64,000 bases of DNA from Hyaloscypha bicolor E (Eukaryota; Ascomycota; Leotiomycetes; Helotiales; Hyaloscyphaceae): positions 1,276,442 through 1,340,441 of the forward strand of contig NW_020194619.1 in NCBI RefSeq assembly GCF_002865645.1. The letters run 5' to 3'. The first letter of the stretch is position 1. Each line of letters begins with the position of its first letter. Below, one piece after another: positions 24,931-35,909 of this stretch. The notes under the pieces are model-generated. The model searched no databases, had not been told where the DNA came from, and saw nothing but the letters and a program-made list of their open reading frames with translations. A program made the translations under genes and the position numbers.

Positions 24931-27087
24931 ATGGAAAACAATCTTCAGGAAGAGTTCAGACTTGCACGTTCTCAACGAGTCGCAAACGAGGCTGCAATGT
25001 TTGTTGAAAACAATGTAGTGCTAGCACAACCGCAGCCTCCTGTCTATGCGGAGCAGCTGGATCGGTTTGTATCTGTAGAGGAAGGAAGAAGGTTGCAGCA
25101 GATAAGGCACGATTCCTCTCCTATATGGCATCTGAGGGAATCTAATACACCAAACAGCGCAGAGCTGTGGAAAGAAGCGGAGGCGGAGAAGAACAAGCTT
25201 TTTGCGCTTATGCAGCAAGTACAACTCAAACTCAGTAAGAAAAGTAAAGGAGAGTACAAGCCAGTTGATCTCAAAACCTGCAACTGGGGAGAGGTCATGT
25301 ACGAGGTACATGCCACTAATCAAAGCTGGAAAGGTTTGCCTGGAAGTATGTCCAAGGGTCGGAAGTGTCTTGAAAGATTGGGGCAAGACTCAGGAGCATT
25401 TCAAGCGTGGCTCGGAATTCTTCCCGCAGGAGACTACGGAGCGAGGTAGCTTCATTCTTCATGTTTAACCCAAGACATACTGATAGATATCATCTAGTAT
25501 ATGCGGGGTCTTCAAGCTTGCTGTTGGGGTTAGTCAAACAACCTATATTTTCCTGTCTATATTTTACAAACATTTTAGCGAACTGGCTGACTCCATATAT
25601 AGGCGGCAGGTAGATACGTTGAAGTGGAGGAGAGCATATTTGACGCGCTTGCAGAGCTCCCAGAAATCATGGAAGACGCTCGAAATTACATACTAATCTA
25701 TCAAGATTATCCAAACCAATCGTTGGAGCGCAAGACATTTGATCTCTATCTTGCCATTCTGAAGTCGCTCAACCACATAGTGCAGTTCTTTGCTGATAGT
25801 GCTGCAAGTAGGTCATCTCCCCATAATCAAGTCAGGCACTCAACTAATTAGTGGCATAGAAAAGTTTTTTGAGCCAATTGCAAAGCAAAAGAATTACAAA
25901 AGTGGCCTTACCAAGAGCCTCGAAGATGTTAGGAAGCATACTTCGAGGATTAAAGTGGCGGCGCAACAATGCCTGGCAGCTCGAAGCGCGAACATAGATA
26001 AGAATGTGATCGAACTTTTAGAGAAGGTGGACACTCTTCCTGAAGAAATTGGAGAGAGGCTTGCTCAGAAGCTCTACCGGCTTTTGCAAAGTAGTACTCT
26101 ATTCAACAATAAAGGACATGGCGAGTCAATTCTGCGGAGCCAGTTGATGTCACGGCTGACGGAAATTGTAGTCACAGAACTCACAGACGAAGCAGCCCCG
26201 AACAGCACTATTGTAGGGACAACTAAACATTTGCTCGAACCAGCAACATACAGTGAATATCCTATGTGAGGAATGTTTTATTGAGCTAATTTTTTTCAGA
26301 CACTGCAGTAGCTGAAAATTTACTAGAGCTTTTGCATTATGACCCTGTATTTGCTTCAAGATCTCTCAAGACATGCCTGGAAATTGGAGACAAATTGGAC
26401 GACCGAGGAAAGGCGCGAGCGTCCGCGATGGTCGACAGCGACAAACTGAGAATCTGGCTCGCAGGAGACGAGTTCTCAAGCTCTCTACTAGTAAATGGAC
26501 GATGTGACATTGAAGCGACAGAGGGCCAATCTCCCCTGAGCTTCGTGGATGCACAGTTAGTAAAAGTCTTCGAGCGGAACGGACAAGCGCTTGTGATCAG
26601 CTACTTCTCTAGCCTCCACAGAGATATCGAAATTTCCTCTCAAGGAACGCCAACTGCTAGGATGATGGCATATCTCATCGGCGGGCTGCTTACTCAGATG
26701 GTGGCTAGGGAATTCGAGGTGGATGTTTCATTCTTGACAAAGAGTGATCGGAAGAAGGTGGAGAACCTCGACCTGGATACTCTCTGTATCGCCTTTCGAG
26801 AGTTTACCATGCAGCTGCCGGCCCGCACTGTTCTTGTTTGTGTCCTAGACGAGATTGTCTTGTACGAGACCTCGTATCTAGCGGCTGAGATAGATGCAAT
26901 TATGCGACGGTTAACTCGTTTAGTGACCAAACACACCCAGGTCCTCTTCAAATTGCTTGTTACCTCTCGAGGCCGGAGTCTAGACTTCCAGAAATATTTC
27001 AGGGACAAGGATATACTCGACTTACCTGCAGATGTTGAGTTGAATGATTCTGCAATGTGGAAGGTTCAGAACATCGGCGAGGGTTGA
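24931..27087 (+). CDS. DUF7708-type STAND-like protein without Walker A
   Basis: Exons 24931-25445, 25498-25528, 25603-25807, 25860-26252 and 26300-27087 give 643 residues; exon 2 is a 31-nt micro-exon encoding the conserved SICGVFKLAVG. The N-terminal 380 residues are helical, with WLGILPAGDYG followed by GAAGRYVEVEE, as in fungal DUF7708 N-terminal regions of NLR-like (STAND) proteins. The later part corresponds to the nucleotide-binding region: it has the Walker B-like VLVCVLDEI (559-567), but the position of the P-loop reads NGRCDIEATEG (447-457) without GxxxxGK(S/T). The protein stops soon after the Walker B region, well short of repeat-bearing NLRs. It may be a naturally truncated member, or the front half of a gene whose ankyrin part is now at 28805-31214. 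Confidence 0.75.
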
Positions 27088-28592
27088 ATGAAAACTATGG
27101 GGCGAACAAAAAGAGTCGGAGTAGACCATGACTTAGCAGGAACCCACATAACGTCACAGGGGAGGGCGAAATTGTAAAGATCTTACAAGAGAACGCAAAG
27201 AAAAAGGAGCTGCAATGGTAACGCAGAATACACGCGCAAGAACAGGCAGGTTGAAATAAGTGCACACTATTATTCCGAGAATAAATTATGTAACCCTTAT
27301 CATGCTACCAAAAGCTAAAGTATGCCGTAGCAAATTCCGCCAGCGTTTCCCAGGATGACTGCTAGACCCAGCCCTGCTGAATTCATGAAATACAGAACAA
27401 ATATAATTTAAATATTCGAGCTCTGTGGCAAGCAGTGATGAGATCTGATTGTAGCTACAGCTGCGGCTCGCTGCAGAACCGAACACCCAACCTAGTTAGC
27501 CATAACCAAAGCTACAGGGTCCTAGGAACAGTATATATCCACCAAGGAGATCAACATATATATCCGCGATCCCAAATATCGGTTCATACCTTCTGAATAT
27601 AACCTCCCAGGACGATCGACAGCTGGTGAGGGCGGCTGCATTCGTCGGAGGTCTTCCGCGAGGAAATGGACCCTTCGGCGTCCTTTCCATGTGTAACACT
27701 AACACTCGAGGATGTGGCTGTCATAGGTTCCATATCTCTTCCTAGAGCCCTAGGGCGAGTCCTGCGAATCGGGAAGCTATTCGTTCTGCGGCACCCAGTC
27801 ACTCCAATCTGCTTCGCTCAATCGCACACCAAATGCGCGACTTTCCTCCTTCAGCACATAGCTAGCGTGCTCCGACTCTGCTAAACCCTTTGCGAGGCTC
27901 ATCGAGGAGCATAGAGCAATTGTTGGGGTGATTCTTGACTGAAGGTGGCTACAGATTGCGGATTTGCGGAGAAAATGTCCCGACACGCGAGTTTCAAAAG
28001 TGTCGTTTCAGGAGCTGATAATCTCCCCTACGCCATAAATCCCGACAAAAGGTCACGTAACCAAGAACTGGTTCTTGGTCGTTTATCAGCACTTACATGC
28101 CGTCATCGGCTGTAACTAGGCCACGTGAAGCTGCGCACGTGATCCAGAATCACACCTTTACAACCGAGAGTACGCCAGCTAGCAAGACTATGCCTTAAGA
28201 GTACTACAGGATTACGTACACCGTTTGTTTCTACTTCAAGCCCGAGCACTCACGGTTGTAGTACTACAACTGAGAGTAAGAGACATAGGCACGGATAAGT
28301 CAGGTGTGACGTGATGTCCGGATCTCCTAGATATTGCCTTTAAACGAAGGATCTAAAGCTAAGGAGAGAAGAAGAGAAGAGAGAGAGAGAGAGAGACACT
28401 AAGTCTCATATATATATACAGGGGGCCGACACGTGTAGTGCTTCCTGACCTAGTCTCAGGAAGGACTAGGACAATAAGCGCCGGCGAGGGAAGAGAAAGT
28501 AAGATAAAAAATCGTGGCAGAGGAGTAGAATTAGAAGTATATTACAAGACAGAATTCCAACTCCACATCTACAATAATATTATTATTCAATA
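27088..28592. other. 1.5 kb without a confident gene; degenerate repeat features
   Basis: No confident gene. Minus-strand frames at 27584-27802 and 27777-27986 would join by a frameshift (WVPQNE into TNSFPIRR) and may be debris of a coding region. An inverted repeat ccaagaac/gttcttgg lies at about 28064-28081, CACGTG boxes near 28122 and 28137, a GA microsatellite at about 28366-28396, and palindromic gtagtactac words near 28257-28268. The 28257-28590 stretch looks like transposon-derived sequence (LTR-like TG start), but no partner LTR or clear target duplication was found. Confidence 0.4.
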
Positions 28593-29503
28593 CTAGATAG
28601 TGAGCTCGGGAGCCCATCCTGATATTAGGGGCCTATTACGGTCCCCGTAGAGCCCGTTCTGGCTCCCCTGAATCCTTCTCGCTAGGAGCTGACGCTCTCG
28701 ATAGCCGTGTAACCGGGGATGAGCAGAGGTGAGGCGGTAGAGAGCGCACAATGGAAGCCGGTGAGGATGGGTGAGGTTGAGGTGAAGCGAGGGTGAGTAG
28801 AGCGGCGAGGGGTCACGTGCACATTGGCTTGGCGCACTCGCAGAGGAAGGTGAGGATTGGCGCGAAACAACAGTACAGCTTGTCACCCTGCACACAAAAT
28901 TCGATTATAACAGCGTCGGTATGATCAAAATTTTAAGTAGCTGCGGCAAAATAAACCTTGAATGTCCTGACAGCGATGGCCAAACCCCTTTGATTTCCCT
29001 GGCAAGCAGACTGGACACATGGAAAACAGACATGAAGCGACAAGTCGTTGATGCCATGAATGCTCTTCTGCTGGGTGGAGCAGAGGCTGATTCAGTAACC
29101 ATCCAGGGCAGCACTGCATTACACTGTCTCTGCGAAATGGATCTCGATAGTTTCGTGATAGAAGCTATTCAAACTCTTATCGATAGTGGTGCAGATATCT
29201 GCTTAAAGAACCAAGCAGGAAATACGATCCTCGATATTCTCTCTAATAAATGGGTCAAGAATCAAATCAAATTCCATCACCTTCTCTCCGCCACCAGCAT
29301 AACCGAGTTCGTAGTCAGTCGTATTCCTGCCCACCAGTTTCTGGTATGCAGAAATGGATTGCGACCATTGAGCATTGCTATCCGGACTCGGAGCGAATCG
29401 CTAGTCAACCTACTCTTGAACCGTGGCCAGAATGTGGATCAAAGGGACTCGGTCGAATTGGGGCACACACCGCTAGAATTAGCATGCATACATGGCTGTA
29501 GTA

Positions 29504-29941
29504 CAGTGTGAGAAATGAATAGATTAGATTAGATTAATGGCTATTAATCTAATCTATTCATGAAGTTTTCTCATTAATCATATTATATTCACGAATTAAT
29601 TAAGCTAATCATGATTATTCATGAATACCTTGATTAATGTACACGTGACCGTAGCACGTGATAAGCTAGCCTAATTAGGCAAGGATCAGGCTCTAGTGCT
29701 ACCTTGCTTCTAGAGAGAAAAGCTCGCTAAGGCAGTGCTAGAGCAAGAACCTTACTTAATTAGGCTAGACTATCACGTGCTGTAGTCACGTGTATATTAA
29801 TCAAGGTATTCATGAATAATCATGATTAATTATTCTAATCTAATCAAATTACATAAGTATCACGTTAATCAAATTCTATTCACGCTATTCATGAATATTC
29901 ATGAATTAATTAATTAATCTGATTAATTTTTTCGCACACTG
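29504..29941. mobile_element. hAT-like foldback MITE (438 bp)
   Basis: Ends are CAGTGTGAGAAA on the left and its near-complement (ttcgcacactg) on the right. An 8-bp duplication CTGTAGTA flanks it (29496-29503 and 29942-29949). Eight-base duplications and CAGTG-type ends are typical of the hAT superfamily. The element has no coding capacity. The interior is a long imperfect inverted repeat: the arm around 29610-29680 (taccttgattaat, tacacgtgac, agcacgtgata, agcctaattag) is mirrored around 29755-29810. A smaller perfect-like hairpin lies at about 29517-29560. It interrupts the ankyrin gene and is AT-rich relative to it. Confidence 0.82.
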
Positions 29942-29947
29942 CTGTAG
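29508..29947 (+). other. Putative MITE-derived intron (440 nt)
   Basis: The left terminal repeat contains GTGAGA at 29508-29513, a good 5' splice site. CTGTAG at 29942-29947, in the right target duplication, is a good 3' site with a pyrimidine-rich approach, and a CTGAT branch-point-like word lies about 28 nt upstream. The splice joins codon phases exactly, adding only Thr-Val to the uninterrupted host sequence. Whether it is spliced is inference. Confidence 0.5.
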
Positions 29948-31214
29948 TATCACCACTTTCAAAGCATTGATCTCAGCTAGCAAAAATCTGTCAAGTGTAT
30001 ACAAGTCAGGGAAGGTTTCATGTTGCTGGAATTTAGTGCACTTCGCTGCAAGTAATGGAAGAGACAGCTTTTTGGACATTCTTCTCGAAACGGAACCAAA
30101 ATGGGACCTGGAGGCTCGCGCGTCTGATGGGAAATCAGCACTGCTCTTAGCTATTAGACACGGTTATCTTACTACGATAAACTTGCTTCTTGAGCAAGGA
30201 GCCGATCCCACAGCAAAAGATAACCAAGGCTGGAACGCTATTCATCTAGCTGCCTGTTTTGGACAAGACAATGTCTTGCGGCTCTTATTCACAAAGCAAT
30301 TCGATTGGGAGCTAGAGGCTCGATCGTCTAATGACGTAACAGCACTGCTCTTAGCAGTTGGACATGGTCATCCTCTTACTGTAGACCTCCTTCTTGAGCA
30401 AGGAGCCGATCCTATGATAAAAGATAACCAAGGCTACAACGCTATTCACAGGGCTGCTGGTTATGGGCGAGATACTGTACTGGAGTTCTTGCTCACGAAA
30501 CAGAGTGAACGGAGCCTAGAAACACGAACGTCTGACGGCTCAACGGCGCTATTACTAGCAGCAAAAAATAGCCATTTTGGCGCTGTAGAGCTACTTCTTA
30601 AAAAGGGAGCCAAGCTTAAGGGAGCGTAGGAACCCGGATTAAATGTACTCCACAGAGCAGCAGAGGGTGGACATGAGACTGTGGTTAAGTTGCTGCTCGA
30701 TATGGGCTTTGATATCGACACACAAACAGAAACCAAATGTACCGCACTGCATATGGCAGCCGAAGCCGGCCATGAGGCGGTTGTCCAGGTCCTGTTAGAC
30801 AGTGGGGCGATCGCCGATATAAAGACTGATTCTGGCTGGACGGCACTGCATGGCGCGGCCGGTTACGGGCATGTTGCAGTGGTGCGACTGTTGCTAGAAA
30901 ACGGAGTCGATATTACGGCGAAGGAAAACGATGGGGGTACAGCGCTCCATAGTGCAGCTGCATGCGGACACGAGGACGTTGTTCAGCTATTGCTCGAGAA
31001 AGGAGTTGATCCTAGTGTAAAGAACGACTATGGATGGACGGCGCTGCACAGTGCGGCTGCTTGCGGGCGCGAGAAGGTGGTGCGACTGCTCCTCAAAGAG
31101 CAGGCCGAGATCGAGACCAAAGACAAGGTTGGAAGGACTGCATTATCATTGGCAACAGAGTGTGGGCATGAAGCTGTGGTACTCTTGTTAGTTGAGCAGA
31201 ACATATCAAACTGA

Positions 31215-32698
31215 CGACCGAGCAAAGGCACCGGCTGAGCATAGACCCTTGATTTCGCATATGAGTGATGGCTCGCATCGAGTTGTATTTATCTTAGATC
31301 AGATTCGACAGATCCGATGTAATTGGAGTTCGGCTTGACCTTCGTGTCTGATAGCGACCGAGAATTGGACTTCTATCACTAGATCGTTGGAGATTTGGGC
31401 TATCTTTTAAGTGAAAACTCATAATCTCTTCTATAGCAAAATATACCCACAGAGCTTTTTCCAAGCCACGATCGCCGATGGATGCAACTCTCAGCTTGTG
31501 ATTCCTGAGATGGGGTGCGGAATGTGAATTTCCCTGGCGGCTTGAGCGAGGGGCTAGAGACATGTAGTTGGAGTCATCTGTGCTTGAGCACAAAGCTGAG
31601 GCTCGGGCGTGCTTAGTTGTGATCATGAGATTGTCCAATAGGACCAGTCTATAGTTCATGTGATACTTCATAGCCAAATTAGCCTGCCAGACCTCCTCTA
31701 ACTTAGGTTCCCAATGTTCCATCTCATACTCGCACGATGGCCGAAAGACACGCGAAATTCAACGCTCCTAATGTCCTCGCTAAGCCCCTTTTCACTGAAA
31801 ATTTGTCAAAAGTTATCATAATATCAAAAATTCGGCGACCAGCAAAAAAATTGCAAAGTCGTGAGGAAGTGAGAAAAGAAATCCCGGAGGTCCAAAGTGT
31901 CAGTGAATTTTGGTATGTTGACTTCGACAATATCACGTGATTCGCCACTTTTTGGCTACAAATAGACCACTGCCCAAAACACCAACACTGTTGATCTGAC
32001 CCTTTTAGGGTTCGCGGCGCCACGCAGAGAGGCTCCCGCTAGCCGCCAAACCGCCTGGCCTCAACATCACGAAACATGAGTTGGCATAATTGTTGGCGTT
32101 TTGTGCTCGCAGAATAGCATACTCGTCTTTATCAGTGGTCTGAAACTCTTAGCAATATTCTCATATTAATATATTGTCCAATTCAGAAATAAATGTCTTA
32201 CCCGCTCTGATTTTTTTTTTATAGAAAAATCCTCCTGCGGCGTAAGCTTTTAGGAGTATGTACGCTCAATCGAGCTCCTCTCGTTGGCTCAGATCCTTGA
32301 AAATACCTATGTATCTTACCAAAGAATTTCAGACCACTGAAAAGGACGAGTAGAGTCTGCATCTATGTTGGCGGTCGAACGGTCTAAATGTTTCTGAAAC
32401 CCAACATCGGCACGCTGCTCGGATCCAAGCTGTCGGGATTGTCAGAGAACACGGGGCCGGCCTATCACCGATCGCTCCGAGGGAATTTGTTCTGCCAAAG
32501 GATTCAGACGAATAGATAAATTTAATCATTCATTCTCCGAGCGCCTAACCCCTGGATGTTACAGCGGCAGCAACCGTTGCAACCCCGCGATTTGTGCCTC
32601 GCGGTCGTCTTCTCCCATCTCTTTTCCTCTTCATTCAAATAGCGCCAACCGCGTTCGAGCCAGCGTGCTCAATTTCGTGCATCAACTCCTCATTTCTT
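31215..32698. other. Intergenic with weak ORFs
   Basis: Mostly noncoding. A 142-codon minus-strand frame is listed separately (31294-31722). A T-run lies at about 32211-32221. Nothing else could be identified. The right end should hold the promoter of the glycosyltransferase gene. Confidence 0.4.
31294..31722 (-). CDS. Hypothetical 142-aa ORF
   Basis: ATG at 31722, ending at 31294. The product starts MEHWEPKLEEVWQANLAMKY and contains KALWVYFAIEEIMSFHLKD, an amphipathic helix-like stretch, in the C-terminal half. I recognise no family. Codon use is unremarkable. It may be a small real gene or the remaining part of a longer one. Confidence 0.25.
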   Translation of the reverse strand: MEHWEPKLEEVWQANLAMKYHMNYRLVLLDNLMITTKHARASALCSSTDDSNYMSLAPRSSRQGNSHSAPHLRNHKLRVASIGDRGLEKALWVYFAIEEIMSFHLKDSPNLQRSSDRSPILGRYQTRRSSRTPITSDLSNLI

Positions 32699-33970
32699 AT
32701 GTATAAATCACGGTACGGTTACACACCCACAGGTTCGTGCAAGTCGCTGTTCTCACCCTTGTGGTCTTGTCTTTGCATCATTTTTACCGCGTCTCTCCTT
32801 ATCGCGCACGGTTTGTACGAGTATCCTGTTCGTCTCCCCCCAAGCTCCTATTACGGTGACGTGAAGTCTCTTGCTAATTCCTCCTAAGCTAGCCAGAATG
32901 CAACATCTTTGCAGCGAGCGCAGACCTATGTTCAAGCAATCCTGAAGCCCCAAAACGACGGCATTTTGCCCCTTTTACAATGTCCGAGGTTGAACCACAC
33001 CCGATATGGATATCTTGATACCAAGGCCACGAACTCGACAAAGTATTTCTTCGCCTTGGACATTCGTCAGCGGGCAGATCTTCTACCCAGGCTCATGGGT
33101 TCGATCGTGGAAGCTATGTGCTTTCTCGGCCCTGCAAGATGTTCCCTCTCAGTTGTAGAAGGCCACTCGAACGATGGCACGCTCGAGACGTTGACATTAC
33201 TGGGAAGACATATTGGGAAGATGGGCGGGAAGTATCACTTCGTCTCAAGTGACATCGACTCGCTGGCCGGCGATCGCATTAGTAAATTGGCACAACTTCA
33301 TAACCTAGCACTCCAACCGTTACCACGCGATTCAAATCTCGCCCACACTTCAGTTGTGTTCTTGAACGACGTGTCGATCTGCATGGAGGACATTCTAGAA
33401 CTAATACATCAGCGTCTTGTTCAGACAGCCGACATGACTTGCGGAATGGATTGGGTCAATCTATGGAAAGATTTTACCTTCTACGATGTCTGGATTGCGC
33501 GGAGCATGAACGGAGATTCTTTCTTCGAGATCCCTTCCGATGGGAATTGGAATTCAGCCTGGAATCTGTTCTGGGACGATCCACGTGCACACGAACGCTT
33601 TAACACTCATCGACCCTTCCAAGTTTTCGCATGCTGGAACGGCACTGCCGTATTTACGGCAAACGTCCTGGAGAAGATCAGCTTCCGCCAGTCACATGAA
33701 GATGAATGCCATCAAGGAGAGCCGTCCCTTTTCTGCAAGGACATGTGGTATCATGGTATGGGAAGGATTGCCGTAGTGCCGTCGGTCAATCTAGAATACT
33801 CCGACGAGGCCGGGAAACAGATCAAAGAACTGAAAGGATACGTTTTTGATTGGGTACAAAAGGAAGAAAGCGAGCAATTGATTGAGTGGGAAGCAATGCC
33901 CCCAAAGCGGGTAAAGTGTATGAAAAATTACGGAGAACAGGAATGGCTGCCGTGGGACGAAGGTTTATAG
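32699..33970 (+). CDS. GT69 (CAP59/CMT1-type) mannosyltransferase-like protein
   Basis: The protein has a short cytosolic N-terminus, one membrane anchor (about residues 16-37, LWSCLCIIFTASLLIAHGLY), a luminal stem and a GT69 catalytic domain. Visible motifs are SVVEGHSNDGT near the start of the domain and FLNDVSIC, the metal-binding-type acidic motif, followed by ACWNGTAVF and a His/Glu-rich segment. Family members add alpha-1,3-mannose in the Golgi to capsule or cell-wall glycans; the substrate here is not known. In the frame from ATG 32699 a TAA occurs at 32885-32887. It lies in a possible 36-nt GT-AG intron (32861-32896) with a GCTAAT branch word; removal keeps frame. If that is not spliced, the enzyme lacks its anchor or is a pseudogene. 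Length without the intron is about 411 residues. Confidence 0.75.
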
Positions 33971-35909
33971 ATGTAAAAGGGTCGGCTCCAGTAATGGCAG
34001 TGGGCTTTCGCGCGGACCAGCCACACTGCAACTAAGAAGGGGCGGGATTGATATGTTGATTTTGATTGCTCCATTTCTCAGAAACGGGAGACGGAATCAA
34101 TTTGAGAACATTTTGACGCGCGATACTGGAGAACACACTGATAGGACCAAGTCCTTAGTCGATATTAAGATCGATCTAAACATGCGAGGGAAAATCTTGA
34201 CTTGCGATTGGAGAATACACTGATGGGACCAAGTCCCTATTCGGTCTTAAAAGATCGAGCCAGTCTGAAGACGGCATTAAACAGCCTGACGGTTGTCAGC
34301 GTTGAGGCTAAATGTAGGCATTTCGTAGTTTAGACGATCTTTGAATAAACAATTTTGACAATTCCGTAAAATGGTGAAGTGATGATGCAGAAAATGATGA
34401 GTGAACTTGATGATCTGACTTGCTCAGAAGCAGGTGAGGTTGAAGTTTTGCCGATGAGCTAGGCCATTTTGGAGTGCCAAGAAGATTCACGTGATAGCCA
34501 GCATCTTCTCCTGCCTGCTTGTCCCGGTTGACTTGCTTACCTTTTATTTGAGATGATTGATCATTGACCATTGATTACAGAATTTCACTTTTTTGTTCAC
34601 AACGACTTCCGAATAACTTTGAACCTGATTCGGGCAGCAGCACATCGGAAAAGGGAGTGGTTCACAGACTCCGCGCCTGGTTTGTGCAACAACATCAACG
34701 ACAATATCAGTTCCGATTCACATCAACCAGAGGTGTGACTGAGATCGCTACTAAAAACGTTGAAGCATTCCCGCATATCCCCCGTATGCAGTGTCACCTC
34801 TGGTTGTCTACCTGAAATTGGGTTGCGAAAGGGCCCAAAGTATGACAAATCCCATTCTGCAGCAAGCGCCGCCACCTCCTTCCTCGTTCACCCGTGACGC
34901 CACCCTTCCCTTCTCTCCGGCAAACCCGTAGCCTTGTGTAACAAAGCCACAAAAACGTGTTTGGAGACCAGTGTTCCGGAGGAAGCCTCCACGCGCCCAA
35001 CGAATGCAACAGAGGGCTTCCAAGAACCGGTCACACTACACCTATCACAAGCCCCAGAGCCGCACTCGATCACGAGGCACCACCAAGTTCCTGTTGATCG
35101 GGAGGGCCGCAAACTGCCAACGAAAGCCGCAGCTGCTGTACCACCGACTCCCTCACCCTGGCTCTGCAACGGATGTTTGCTTCCCCACCTTCGGAACACT
35201 ACATAAACATGTCACACAACATGGCACTCCAACTGACCCCCTTGAACCAGAAAAAAAAGAAAAAACAGTTCTCGGAACAATCTAGTATTTGCAGTCTAAA
35301 GACCACCAGACGCTGCTGTACTTGTATATATGTACAAAAAAGGTTGAAAACTGGGGGGTGCCCGAAAGTAGGATTGCTCCGCGGCCCTTTGTTCCCCCCC
35401 ATTCAATCTCAGTCGCCTGAAAAACGTATATGATGATTACCCTCCCAGGAAAAGATACCAGAAAAGTATCCATGTTCGCAAAAAGTACAACGCCAGGCAA
35501 GGGGGACATCCCAAGAAAAAAAGGTATCGCGAAATGGGATATATAGCAAACAAAAAAAATTCAGATGGCCGCCCCAACCCCGTCCCCCTCCCAGAAAGCT
35601 AGGGAAAAAACATGTACTGTAGATTGCTCCCACATGTGAATGTGTGCTCGCTCGGTTGTGGTGTATATGTGACGATGTATGCCAATTAAATCGTTCATGA
35701 TCATACAAGTGATCGAAGAGGAATTGTATGAAAAATGATGGATCATAGGATGACGCCACGCTAAAAATGCATAGGAGAAAAAGCCGCCAGCCTACCCCCC
35801 CAGTCCGTCCGGCTCGCCAGCCCCAATGCAATATATGTACGTTCGCTGTTAGACACAAATTAATAAGAGATTCCGATTCCATCACACCATCGTTCCGGAT
35901 GGCTTGCGA
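33971..35909. other. 1.9 kb intergenic between convergent genes
   Basis: 3' regions of the glycosyltransferase and the Zn2Cys6 factor. It contains an imperfect direct repeat (34111-34175 and 34195-34258). The frame at 35409-35885 (minus) is low-complexity and likely not a gene. A-rich runs at about 35258-35268, 35513-35523 and 35553-35560 fit 3' UTR sequence. Confidence 0.4.
34111..34258. repeat. Imperfect direct repeat, two copies of about 64 bp
   Basis: Copies at 34111-34175 and 34195-34258 share ttgac, a gcgat/tgg core, then 'gaccaagtcc' and a 'tcg..ttaagatcga' end. They are separated by about 20 bp. Differences are a mix of transitions and small gaps. Not linked to any gene. Confidence 0.5.

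Larger units (their letters stand above)
28805..31214 (+). pseudogene. Ankyrin-repeat gene split by a MITE and a nonsense codon
   Basis: The reading frame is open from about 28805 (first ATG 28921) to a TGA at 29509-29511 inside the terminal repeat of an inserted element, resumes in the same gene at about 29948, meets an in-frame TAG at 30627-30629, and ends at 31214. It encodes at least ten ankyrin repeats; good copies include DSGWTALHGAAGYGHVAVVRLLLENG and NDYGWTALHSAAACG. Ankyrin repeats form protein-binding solenoids. If the MITE is spliced as an intron (29508-29947) the first break is removed and the frame is kept (HGCS-TV-ITTFKAL). The TAG at 30627 would still truncate the product, leaving the last six repeats in a separate ORF. 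No partner domain is visible upstream in this frame; the DUF7708-type gene 1.7 kb upstream on the same strand is a candidate former N-terminus. Confidence 0.7.

Noticed and set aside
28257..28592. Possible solo LTR
   Set aside because: TG start and LTR-like AT/GA content, but no matching second LTR, no CA end and no convincing 5-bp duplication.
35409..35885. 158-codon minus-strand frame, Trp/Phe/Gly-rich
   Set aside because: Composition reflects G/T-rich 3' sequence read in frame; no domain and no splice context, and it lies in the expected 3' UTR area.
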